Shown: positions 29,920 to 38,120 of the stretch, piece after piece
How the letters are laid out: each line of letters begins with the position of its first letter
Numbering within the stretch: the stretch's first letter is position 1
From: Falsihalocynthiibacter arcticus
Lineage (GTDB): Bacteria; Pseudomonadota; Alphaproteobacteria; Rhodobacterales; Rhodobacteraceae
Length of the DNA stretch: 64,000 nucleotides
Assembly (NCBI RefSeq): GCF_000812665.2
Contig: NZ_CP014327.1
Coordinates: forward strand, 3,563,501 to 3,627,500
Direction of reading: 5' to 3'
Made by a program: the position numbers and the translations under genes
The notes under the pieces: model-generated
The model's input: only the letters and a program-made list of their open reading frames with translations
What the model was told of the DNA's origin: nothing
Database searches by the model: none

Positions 29920-30414
29920 ATGACATTCAAAGATGGGTTCGATGCAGTTGACCGTATAAAGGGCGCAGGAGAAAAGCTCAGTGAAACAATTATACGTTTG
30001 GAAAAACTGGAAGGTATTCTCGGCAAAATGGATTCGGAGCGGGCGAATATATCGCTCCTGATCACAGACAGTAGTAGTGCTATCAGTGAGCTGTCTGTTG
30101 CGGTCACACAACTTATCGAAGCACAAACCGCGTTCACCATACAAGCAAGCGCACAGCTTACTGGGCTAAAAGAAGCTACAGAGAGATTACCAAGCCAGAC
30201 CGAATTTATTGTTTCACAGAAACTCGACGACATTTCTGAATATCTCGAAGCACGTTTGACCGAGAGGTTCCGCGAAGAGTTAAAAGACACGCGTGCCAGT
30301 CTTCGCGACAGCGTAGAGGCTGGTCTCTCCGGATATGACAAACGGATCGCTGACTTGAAATCAGAAATAGTGGCGGAAATGCCGAAGACCCTATTTGGTC
30401 GCCGGGGACGATGA
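29920..30414 (+). CDS. Coiled-coil partner of the RecQ-like protein (164 aa)
   Basis: Starts seven bases after the RecQ-like stop with GAGG five bases before the ATG, so the two genes form an operon. Heptad-rich helices run through most of its length (KLSETIIRLEKLEGILGKM, AISELSVAVTQLIEAQ, LEARLTERFREELKDTRASL), and the C-terminus is basic (LFGRRGR). There is no catalytic motif. It likely oligomerises or tethers its partner; this is inference from structure and linkage. I know no named system with this pair. Confidence 0.7.
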   Translation: MTFKDGFDAVDRIKGAGEKLSETIIRLEKLEGILGKMDSERANISLLITDSSSAISELSVAVTQLIEAQTAFTIQASAQLTGLKEATERLPSQTEFIVSQKLDDISEYLEARLTERFREELKDTRASLRDSVEAGLSGYDKRIADLKSEIVAEMPKTLFGRRGR

Positions 30415-30658
30415 TCCCGCCACTTGAGCCAGAGGAATTTTCTTTTTGCAATCTAAAAAAACTTGACTGAATTCGCCCTATTCTGTTCATCTACTTGTTG
30501 ACAGATCTAATAAAACTTATTTACTTACATACAGTTAACTGCTTTTTGGGGTGAAATCCGTGCTTAAAATACCTCTGCGAAGAAAGCAGTAGGTTTAGAC
30601 GCGGACATTACAAAGGATACTTGAACTATTCTCCCAATATATTTACCGACTATTTAAG

Positions 30659-30748
30659 CGCCAAAGGCAAGCTGTCGGTCTATCGGCCGGCTTCGATAAT
30701 GTGTCCCCGGCGCGATGCGCCGTATGTACACACTGGTTGCCTTTGGCG
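30659..30748. ncRNA. Candidate structured RNA: 90-nt three-way-junction fold
   Basis: A perfect 12-bp outer stem, CGCCAAAGGCAA (30659-30670) with TTGCCTTTGGCG (30737-30748), encloses two arms. The first is TATCG/CGATA (30681-30685, 30694-30698). The second is GTGT/ACAC (30701-30704, 30728-30731) capped by CGGCGC-gat-GCGCCG (30708-30722). It lies 58 bases past the retron RT stop, and either strand could carry it. It may be retron RNA or an unrelated element. The structure is seen; function and transcription are not. Confidence 0.45.
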
Positions 30749-30806
30749 TGGCATAGCCTTCACAATTCAACCGACTTGGCTTGGGCGGCAGATTCGCGCG
30801 CCACAG

Positions 30807-31862
30807 CTAATCACGCAGTTTTTTAAACAAACTAACAATGTTACTGCGGACCTTCGTATACCCATTGGTCTGCGTCCTGCCTTGTAAGGGATTTGGCTGG
30901 ATCGGCAAGAGCCTTTGGTTTGTTTCTTGGGCAGCGCGCAACCGTACCTCCCAGCGGTGCAATGCCATCTGATTCAATAGACTTGGAAGCTGGGGGTCGA
31001 TCGGATCAATATCATACCAGAATGCGAGGTAGCCACGGATCGTATCTCGGTGACGATTCATCTTTCCTGGATATTTCACGGACATCCTCACAAGTGCAGA
31101 CGTCTTTCTGCGAAAAGCACGTGTCGGGCGAATGCGAGAACCACCTATATCCAGCCCCGTTACCAGTTTAGTCTGTTGAGGGCCAAGATGCCTTGTTTTC
31201 TCCGAATGGATTTCCATATCCAGTGCATCAAGCCCAATCCTTACAACTCTCTCCATTCGGCGAAGAGATGCCGCATCATTTGACGAAATACTAATGTCAT
31301 CAGCATAGCGAGTATAAACTGTCTTGAGGTTATCAGAGGCCTCTTGGCAACGTTCGTCGAATTTGGACATAACAAGATTAGCGATGTGAGGGCTGCTTGG
31401 AGCACCCTGCGGCAACTGCCCGCCATTTGTGACAAGACTAATTATTTCCTCACAAAAAACCTGTGAAAAATGCGGGAAGTGTATTCTAAGCATCTCTCTC
31501 ACATGCGAATCTTTAACAGAAGGGAAGAACGATCGAATATCTGTCGTGAAAAGATGTGATGCTCCATGATGCCGTTGGGCGTTCATCGCGATTGATTTTC
31601 CGCGAACGAAAGCCGCAGCCGCGTCATGAGGTGGCACAGAGGCCAGGAGTCTGTCAAGAAGTGCTCGTTGTATCGATTTGAGGTGTGGGCAAGGTGCGTC
31701 GATTGTTCGATACTTTTTTGATCGGCGTGATTTAATAATAAAGCTATTATAGCTTACCTCACAATCGCAATTTCCTTCTTCCTGAGATACTTCTAAAACT
31801 TGACAGAGAGTGGGGTACTCTTCGAGGATATTGACCTTACGGTCATCTGAACCAAATATCAT
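30807..31862 (-). CDS. Retron-type reverse transcriptase (351 aa)
   Basis: Makes msDNA from a structured RNA template. It has the RT core QLPQGAPSSPHIANLV and catalytic YADD (TRYADDISIS, near residue 185), plus the two marks of retron RTs: NAxxH (NAQRH, near 92) and VTG (KLVTGLDIG, near 232). Length is normal for a retron RT, with no fused effector. There is no group II maturase domain. Retrons defend against phages by pairing RT and RNA with an effector; no obvious effector is encoded next to it. The IS3 upstream or the convergent RecQ-like operon are the only neighbours. Confidence 0.88.
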   Translation of the reverse strand: MIFGSDDRKVNILEEYPTLCQVLEVSQEEGNCDCEVSYNSFIIKSRRSKKYRTIDAPCPHLKSIQRALLDRLLASVPPHDAAAAFVRGKSIAMNAQRHHGASHLFTTDIRSFFPSVKDSHVREMLRIHFPHFSQVFCEEIISLVTNGGQLPQGAPSSPHIANLVMSKFDERCQEASDNLKTVYTRYADDISISSNDAASLRRMERVVRIGLDALDMEIHSEKTRHLGPQQTKLVTGLDIGGSRIRPTRAFRRKTSALVRMSVKYPGKMNRHRDTIRGYLAFWYDIDPIDPQLPSLLNQMALHRWEVRLRAAQETNQRLLPIQPNPLQGRTQTNGYTKVRSNIVSLFKKLRD

Positions 31863-31879
31863 CTTAATTTTACGTCCAA

Positions 31880-32200
31880 TAATCGTTTTTAAAAGTCAAC
31901 GGTTCCGAGAATTTTCTTGCATGATCCGATGCGTTTTCCTTCAGAGTTTCACGCTCTTCGGTGAGCCACAAACACTTGGTAAAGCTCGTATTAGATTTGA
32001 CGAGCCCATCACAAGGCAGCCGCCATTCGTACAGAATGTAGCATCATCCACTTTGGGGGGCGAGTTTTTTTATGCAATAATGCACCCTGCCCAAGAAACT
32101 CCGTACCGTTCAAGTGTTCGAGATCAACGCTATCCGTCAAGCCTCGATAGGCCATCGCCCATGGCGTTCAAAATTTTCTGCAAATGGTCTCCTTCTCGGA
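31880..32200 (-). ncRNA. Candidate retron msr-msd RNA upstream of the RT
   Basis: No ORF, but a chain of hairpins on the minus strand, in order: GCCAT/ATGGC (32165-32151), CTATC/GATAG (32150-32130), CGTT/AACG (32129-32107), GAGTTT/AAACTC (32101-32062), GCTCGT/ACGAGC (32005-31984) and GTTT-GCTC/GAGC-AAAC (31973-31946). An 8-bp complementarity TCCGAGAA (32200-32193) with TTCTCGGA (31911-31904) could be the a1/a2 pair. Short stems then longer ones just before the RT gene is the usual retron order. The span is longer than most. Exact ends are not defined. Confidence 0.45.
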
Positions 32201-32257
32201 GGACATTTTCTGCATCTGAAATAATACCGCCCCTTGTTTGCCGGAGGCTGATTTATC

Positions 32258-33174
32258 TTAGTTAAGCGGCCATGTCTGATCTTTCCAGAGCTGCATAGAA
32301 GTTTGCCTCTGTTCAGCTGGTGGGATATTCCCTATAGGCTCCAGCAGGCGGCGATTGTTGAACCAATCGACCCATTCCAGGGTGGCGTATTCTACGGCCT
32401 CAAAGTTACGCCATGGCCCACGCCTGTGGATGACTTCGGCCTTGAATAAACCGTTGATCGTTTCGGCCAAGGCATTGTCATAGGAAGCCCCGACGCTGCC
32501 GACTGACGGTGCAATCTTCGCCTCTGCCAGTCGTTCGGTGTATTTGATCGACAGATATTGCGATCCGCGATCTGAGTGATGCACCAGTTGATCTTGTGCT
32601 GGCCTGCGTTGATGAATGGCCTGCTCCAAAGCATCGAGAACGAAGCCTGCATTGGCTGTGCGGCTTGCGCGCCAGCCAACGATGCGTCGCGCAAAAACAT
32701 CAATGACGAAGGCCACATAGACAAAACCTTGCCACGTGGCGACATAGGTGAAGTCACTGACCCATAGGACGTTTGGCGCAGACGCATGAAACTGCCGGTT
32801 TACCCTATCCAGTGGACAAGGTAACGCTTTGTCAGGGATCGTCGTTCTTGGCTTTTTGCAACGAATGACGCCTTCGATACCAATGTCTTTCATCTGTCTT
32901 TCATCAGACGTGCGACTGTGCAGCGCGCAATATCAAAGCCTTCCCTGTGCATCTGATGCCAGACCTTCCGCACGCCGTAGACTTTGAGATTTTGCTCAAA
33001 GACCCGTTCGATCTCGGGCTTGAGTTCAGCATCGCGCTTAGCACGGTCCGACAGGCGGGACGGATCGGCCCGCTTGGCCATGTTGTCATAGAAAGTGGCT
33101 GGGGCAATCGGCAGAACCCTGCAAATCGGCTCGCCCCCATGATCATCGCGGTGATCTTCGATGAACTGGATCAT
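32258..33174 (-). pseudogene. IS3 transposase OrfB, frameshifted by an 11-bp duplication
   Basis: The N-terminal part (32890-33174, HTH_21-like, ending ARLMKD) and the catalytic part (32258-32893) are two ORFs. The catalytic part has DFTYVATWQ, HHSDRGSQY and LAETINGLFK as the DDE residues. At the join, GATGAAAGACA occurs twice in tandem. Removing one copy restores ARLMKDIGIEGV. The transposase is thus inactive by a small duplication. Normally OrfB is made by -1 frameshifting from orfA. Confidence 0.85.
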
Positions 33175-33497
33175 TTCTTGAACGGGCGGTCGAGCTCCGC
33201 CTGTGCAAAATACGCGGAGGCCTTGCGAAGGATCTCGTTGGCTTGCTTCAGCTCGCGGTTTTCACGTTCCAATGCCTTCGTCTTCTCCGCCATCTCGGTT
33301 GTGATGCCACCACGCTGGCCGGTATCAACCTCGACCTTCTTGACCCATTCGTTCAGTGTTTGCGCCGCACAGCCGATCTTCGCAGAAATCGACACAATCG
33401 CCGCCCAACGGCTTTCATGCTGCGCTTCGCCATTTAAAACCATCCGTACCGCACGTTCGCGGACTTCTGGAGTATACTTGTTTGTTGTCTTGTTCAT
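33171..33497 (-). CDS. IS3 OrfA (108 aa)
   Basis: Helix-turn-helix protein of IS3 elements: [11 protein letters not shown], then [17 protein letters not shown], followed by a leucine zipper ([19 protein letters not shown]). It ends in overlap with orfB as usual. Intact, but its partner orfB is broken. Confidence 0.9.
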   Translation of the reverse strand: MNKTTNKYTPEVRERAVRMVLNGEAQHESRWAAIVSISAKIGCAAQTLNEWVKKVEVDTGQRGGITTEMAEKTKALERENRELKQANEILRKASAYFAQAELDRPFKK

Positions 33498-33550
33498 GAT
33501 GCTCCATCCTACTCATGAGTTGGAGCCTCCGGCAAACAGGGGACGGTTCA

Positions 33551-34218
33551 GTTATTGATACCAGTCCTTCTCGTGTGGCAGATTGTTCGGCTTGTGACAG
33601 GGTGGAAGCTATTCAAGAATAACATAGATATTGGTAACTCTGGGACCTTGGGCTTCGTCGCCAGATAAGCCAAAAATTTTGTGAACCCACTTTTCTGCTC
33701 TCCTAACGTGCGGGGAGAGCAGAAAATTCAAGCTAACCATGGCATTTGGTGACACACGCCCTAAGGCCACTCGCTGCTCCTTTTCCGCTGAAAGGCAATC
33801 GACGACCAACCTTGATAGATTTTTTTAAACAAACTCTTCCTCTTAATCACGGACCGACTATTGGAAAATTTCTGACAAAATTCAACAAAATCAAACGAGT
33901 AACTTCAATAAAGACAATACTTATTAATGCCTTAAGGTAAACAGTCTAAATTGGGAGCTCACGGTCACGATGTATAGAAACGTTTACTCCAGTGGCGGGC
34001 ATCATTTAGGAAAACACTCAGCTGCAGGAATCGCTTATGATGTAAAATGGCGCGGTTTCGTTATTGCAACGCCCTCACCACGAACATGTGGCTTCCGCCA
34101 AGTGAGCTTTCCGTTCCTCGACAGAAATAGATGCCCCCTCACCCAATGTGCAGACAGCTTCAAACGACCCTCGACCTTGGCCTCTTCGTGCTGAATAGAT
34201 GCGGCAGAGTGCCCTTCC
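33551..34218. other. Gap with no gene I can support
   Basis: Short ORFs on both strands lack start context and similarity. The end of the stretch leads into the transporter gene. No repeat or RNA signal stood out. Confidence 0.4.
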
Positions 34219-35679
34219 TTGCCCAGGGAACGGCCTAATATTTCGATTGGAGAAGGCAGAAATTCCCTTGAAAACCGGTTTGACTTCCATTGGCAGAGCT
34301 CCTACCCCACCTTATATTTTTCAAATATTTTCAATCAATTAGGCAAAACTTTGTTTTCATCGCTCCGCCTCATCAATTATGGACTCTGGATTGCAATACT
34401 ACTTACGGCTCTCCTACCAACCGTTTATTCTACTGTTCGGATTTATTACTTAAATACACTTCCGGATACATGGAGTGTCAGTATCGCTGCGCAGTCGTCA
34501 TGGCTTGGTTTGGCCTACGAAGTCGTGCAAGAGGCAATTCTCATGCCGCTATATTTCGTCTTCGGGCAGGTAATCCACAACCTCTCTGAACTTCGCAAGC
34601 GCGTCAGCATTGCAATAATTGTTACTCTTGTAGCCTATGGGCTTTTGACGCTCGGAATTCTGTTTGGAGCTGATTGGTTGACGCAGGCCATGTCGCAACA
34701 ACAAGCACTGCAGGATATGACAGCACGCTATATCCGACTCGAAACCATAGGAAAGATGATTGGTGTGCTCAATGACATTGCCATCATTATCGTCGTTGCC
34801 CTCGCTTGGAAACGCATATTGATCGCCCTGGTCATACTACGAGCCCTTCTCATGATTACATTTGACAGTTTGTTTGTCGGGCAGTTTGATTTTTCACTTC
34901 ATCTTGGCGTCCAGGGTGTCGCGATGACCAACATTTCTGTAGCTACTTGCCTTCTCCTCCCAACGGTATTCATTCTCCTAAGAGCAGAAATGTTTGAAAG
35001 ACCACGGCTGCGCAAGCCTTCCGCGTGGATGCGCCGCTGGCTTCGGATTGCCGCCAGATCTGGCATTGAATCCGCCGTCAGAAACCTCGCGTTTTCGCTG
35101 ATGATCCTGCGTCTAATGAACGAGGTGAATGAAGCCGGTTTGTTTTGGGTTACGAATAGCTTCATCTGGGGATGGCTTCTCCTACCGGTTTTAGCTTTGG
35201 GCACACTCATTCGTCAGGACGCTGGCAATAATGGTGGCAAGCTCGAAGGTCGCTTCACAGGTTATCTTTGGCTCATTGCGATCATCGTCGGGGTTTGGAT
35301 CGTTACAATACCAGGCTGGTTATGGTTCTTTAAAAATGCGCTCGGCACTGACGAGCCGGAACGAATTCTATCACTGACTTTACTGATGCTTGGCTTTTAC
35401 GTCGTTTTTGCCTTCAACCATGTCCTCGACAGTTTCTTTTATGGAAGGGGACGCACCGATCTATTGCTTTACCAGTCACTTTTTGTTAGCATTTTTTATT
35501 ACGGGATAGCATTTGTTGCTTATCAAACGGGTTTCTTTGCTCCCGGCCTTCAGAGTATTGCCTTACTGTTTGGTGGTGGAATTTTGGTCGACAGTGCACT
35601 CACCCTTTGGCAATTCAAAAACGCTGGTTATTTCAATGTCGCCTCAGAAAAGAGCCCTCAAAAATCCGGAGGGTTTTGA
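34219..35679 (+). CDS. MATE-like multidrug or toxin exporter (486 aa)
   Basis: Polytopic membrane protein with about 12 hydrophobic segments, length typical of MATE transporters. It has an early VVQEAILMPLYFVFGQVI segment and an internal two-fold layout. MATE proteins export cationic drugs or metabolites using Na+ or H+. The start is uncertain: the frame has only a TTG at 34219 before the first membrane segment, so the 5' end may be altered. It is adjacent to a tRNA-Ser fragment and so probably entered with the island. Substrate unknown. Confidence 0.65.
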   Translation: MPRERPNISIGEGRNSLENRFDFHWQSSYPTLYFSNIFNQLGKTLFSSLRLINYGLWIAILLTALLPTVYSTVRIYYLNTLPDTWSVSIAAQSSWLGLAYEVVQEAILMPLYFVFGQVIHNLSELRKRVSIAIIVTLVAYGLLTLGILFGADWLTQAMSQQQALQDMTARYIRLETIGKMIGVLNDIAIIIVVALAWKRILIALVILRALLMITFDSLFVGQFDFSLHLGVQGVAMTNISVATCLLLPTVFILLRAEMFERPRLRKPSAWMRRWLRIAARSGIESAVRNLAFSLMILRLMNEVNEAGLFWVTNSFIWGWLLLPVLALGTLIRQDAGNNGGKLEGRFTGYLWLIAIIVGVWIVTIPGWLWFFKNALGTDEPERILSLTLLMLGFYVVFAFNHVLDSFFYGRGRTDLLLYQSLFVSIFYYGIAFVAYQTGFFAPGLQSIALLFGGGILVDSALTLWQFKNAGYFNVASEKSPQKSGGF

Positions 35680-35773
35680 AGAAGGAACTGCAGGAATATT
35701 CCTGAGCCAGCTCCCGACATACAACTTTCCAGTTGTGTATCGGCAGTTGGGGCTCGAACCGGACCTATGCGGC

Positions 35774-35840
35774 CTTGTCTATGACAACTTACTATGACAC
35801 CCCTCCCCTCCAACTATGCCGATTGTGCCTTTCAGTGACT
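35774..35840. repeat. Dispersed 70-bp repeat, copy 1
   Basis: CTATGACAACTTACTATG, then CTCCAACTATGCCGATTG and TGCCTTT, recurs at 61108-61185 with small differences. The CTATGACACCCCT part also ends both 277-bp repeats. It has no coding role I can see. Confidence 0.55.
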
Positions 35841-35891
35841 TATTATACCCCTTATTTTACTGGCCATTAATTACCGAGCATTCCATCTGAA

Positions 35892-35954
35892 ACGGTCTCG
35901 AAAACCGTTGAGCCTTAACGGGTTCCCAGGGTTCGAATCCCTGTCTCTCCGCCA
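35892..35954 (+). tRNA. 3' part of tRNA-Ser(CGA), likely an integration-site remnant
   Basis: Anticodon stem ACGGT/ACCGT around loop CTCGAAA (anticodon CGA), a serine-type variable arm, T arm CAGGGTTCGAATCCCTG and the acceptor end ending GCCA are all present. No matching 5' half (expected GGAGAGA start, D arm) lies upstream. This is the segment usually duplicated when an island integrates at the 3' end of a tRNA gene. A truncated integrase begins about 220 bases to the right and points at it. It is not a functional tRNA. Confidence 0.8.
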
Positions 35955-36120
35955 GTATCTTCTTGAAATTAAACAAAAATACACCCTTTCACGGGCAAGC
36001 CAAACATCAGGCCAATTTCAACATTTACACCAAAAGGTGTCATACTATGACGCTTTTTCAGCGCTCCGATGGCGCCGACTATGCCCCCTTTTCTTCCCAA
36101 AACAGCACGACCCGCAAAAC

Positions 36121-36154
36121 AAAAAGGGACCCTGCGCCGGCAAGATCCCTTTTG
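36121..36154. terminator. Bidirectional intrinsic terminator
   Basis: AAAAGGGA (36122-36129) pairs with TCCCTTTT (36146-36153), giving A and T runs on both sides. It serves the minus-strand integrase ending at 36177. Confidence 0.65.
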
Positions 36155-36176
36155 AATTTCACGGTGTTGTAGACCC

Positions 36177-36854
36177 TTATCGGAAACCGTTGTCTCCATC
36201 AGCGCGCACCGACGCTTGTTGCGCATCCGACAGATACCTCAGATAGTAGCGCTCTGTGGTCAACACAGACCCATGCCCAATATACTTTTGCACCCTGTAA
36301 ATTGACCACCCCTCCTTTAAGCGTTCAATGGCGAACTTATGCCTTAGATCGTGAAGGCGCGCGTTAAATCCGGTTTCTTGGCCGTATTCCCAAAACAGGT
36401 TCGAAGGATCCTTGTAGAAACCATGTTCTGTGCCGTTCCAGAACACAAACTGTGATGCGTTCGAGCGAGGGATTTTGATGAGGATATCGATGGCCTCTTG
36501 GCGCAATGCTATAGTGCGAATTTTCCCACCTTTCGTATGACGCAGCACAGCCTCTACGCGGCCTTCGATCGGGGTTCCCATGCCAGAGATATCTGACCAT
36601 TGGAGTTTTGCCATTTCCGTCACACGTCCGCCTGTAACATTTAAAAAATGTGCGAAATGGGTCAGTGTGCCCGGCGCTCGGTCAGAAAGTTTCTGAAGGC
36701 ACTTCTCTGTTGGCAAAATTATGTCGGGCAATATTTCCTTCATACCTTGCTTTTCATAAAGCTGAACCGGATTTACATCGATCCACCCAGCATTTTTCAT
36801 CGATTTCATAAGGTTCATGAAGGCAGTCAAATCTCGATTAATAGTTGCGACCGT
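36177..36854 (-). pseudogene. Truncated tyrosine integrase, catalytic domain only
   Basis: Catalytic domain with Arg in GGRVTEMAKL, Lys in RHTKGGKIRT, box HDLRHKF, His in YIGHGSVLT and Tyr in TERYYL. The longest ATG/GTG ORF starts at 36830, but the frame continues to about 36854 (ATINRDLTAFM) and then breaks at a 51-bp segment taken from another recombinase locus. The N-terminal arm-binding domain is missing. Its C-terminus faces the tRNA-Ser fragment, the expected layout of an island integrase next to att. Likely inactive. Confidence 0.8.
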
Positions 36855-36905
36855 TATGCTCTTCGCGCAGCAGAATGCTACGCGGCGTCATTTCAACGCC
36901 CTCAT
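36855..36905. repeat. 51-bp piece of the recombinase operon
   Basis: Matches 2403-2453 with one mismatch (G to T). On the minus strand it covers the last codons of recombinase 1 and the start of recombinase 2, including the ATGA overlap. It forms the junction between the truncated integrase and the dead helicase. Confidence 0.85.
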
Positions 36906-37909
36906 CTGCGCAAACGACCACAGAGGTATTATGAGAGCTTCTTCGAGATCCTCAACCTCGCCAAGCACCGTAGACCCACTTGCAATCAAGGTCTCATGGC
37001 CGCACTTTCAGGTCTGTCGACAAGATAGCTTTTGCAGCGCGAAATTTTATTTGGAAGAACCCAACACAATTGGTGAAGACGGTAATTCCTGCTGGAACAA
37101 CGGTCGAGCCAACAATACATGTAGTGTCTGCGTTCCAACATAATGGCGACCAGAAACTTAATGAAGTATTATCGCGACTTGAGGTCAAAGCAAAGGAACA
37201 GCGCCGCCGAACGTCGGTACTGCTCCTCGGGCGCTACAGACATTCTGCGCCGGACAATTTGAACCGGCTCCGTAGCAAGCATCCTGAACTCGATATCACT
37301 TTCAAAACGATCCATTCGTCCAAAGGCCTCGAAGCAGATCACGTCGTTCCTCTACAACTCAACCGTGGACGTTCGGGCTTTCCGTCAGAGATCGTAGATG
37401 ACCCACTGCTAACAATGGTGTCGCCGGAGGCTGAACCCTTTGCACATGCAAAAGAGCGGCGCGTCATGTACGTTGCCATGACGCGAGCGAGGGAAAGCTT
37501 GACCTTAGTTTCATCAGCAGCACGTCCTTCAGAATTTGTCGCCTAGCTAAAGCAAGACCCTGAATATGGGTTGGTTTTTGATGACGATACATCGGCCAAG
37601 TCACTGATCTGTGGTGAATGCCAAGGACAACTTTTCCCTGTGCCAAAACGTGATGGCGGCACTTATTATAAATGCGAACACGCCGAACTCTGTGGGAATT
37701 CCATTTCTGCCTGCGCTGCGTGTGACAGCGGCTTCCCCGTCCGCAAAGATGGAGCACCTGACGCAATATGCGAATGCTGAAAAAGCTACAAAGCTTGCCC
37801 TATTTGCTCTGATGGCTGGCTCATTGAGCGAAGCGGACGCTACGGGAAATTCTTGAGCTGTGTGAAGTTTCCACGATGCGCGGGTAAATCCAAATTTACT
37901 TTGCAATAG
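36906..37909 (+). pseudogene. UvrD/HelD-like helicase with zinc-ribbon tail, 5' truncated, two nonsense codons
   Basis: The recognisable frame runs from about 36980. Helicase C-terminal motifs are FRSVDKIAFAARNFI, TIHSSKGLEADHVVPLQL and RVMYVAMTRARESL. In the same frame come TAG at 37544-37546 and TGA at 37778-37780. Past each stop the protein resumes, with topoisomerase-type Cys4 ribbons (CGECQGQLF, CEHAELC, CAACDSGF, YKACPICSDGWL, FLSCVKFPRCAG), to the final TAG near 37907. Each stop is one base from a sense codon. The N-terminal half, with Walker A, is gone. Non-functional relic of a defence- or repair-type helicase. Confidence 0.8.
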
Positions 37910-37958
37910 CCTTGTTCTTGCCCATTTTAGTTTCAACGAATAGCTCATCAGAGTTCGG
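37908..37958 (+). pseudogene. Upstream region of an SNase-like paralog, left of IS21
   Basis: TAGCCTTGTTCTTGCCCA and the following bases match 21232-21290, the leader of the SNase-like gene. IS21 copy 2 interrupts the leader at GTTCGG. The coding remnant continues at 40473. Confidence 0.7.
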
Positions 37959-38120
37959 TGTCAATCGCAGAGTAAAAAGGGACCAGATCGCGGCGTAAAA
38001 TTGGTCCACTGAGTTCTCGGATGTTCTGCGCTTTGGTGCGCGTGCCCCCAAATAGCTAACGCGTGCCAAAGCGCATGTTGGCCCATGGGCCAACATTGTT
38101 CTGATCTTGATGTGTTTTGA

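Larger units (their letters stand above)
32223..33550 (-). mobile_element. IS3-family element with a broken transposase
   Basis: Right end, reverse-complemented, is TGAACCGTCCCCTGTTTGCC; left end is ACCGCCCCTTGTTTGCCGGAGG. Both continue CCGGAGGCT. It encodes orfA and orfB on the minus strand. The exact left boundary and target repeat are unclear. It lies just upstream of the putative retron RNA, and may separate it from an earlier neighbour. Confidence 0.85.

Noticed and set aside
30659-30748. Integron attC site
   Set aside because: It is palindromic with a long outer stem, but I do not see the conserved GTTRRRY/RYYYAAC boxes, and no cassette array or integron integrase is present.
33970-34194. 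74-aa ORF upstream of the MATE-like gene
   Set aside because: Composition is not protein-like, no ribosome site, and no similarity known to me.
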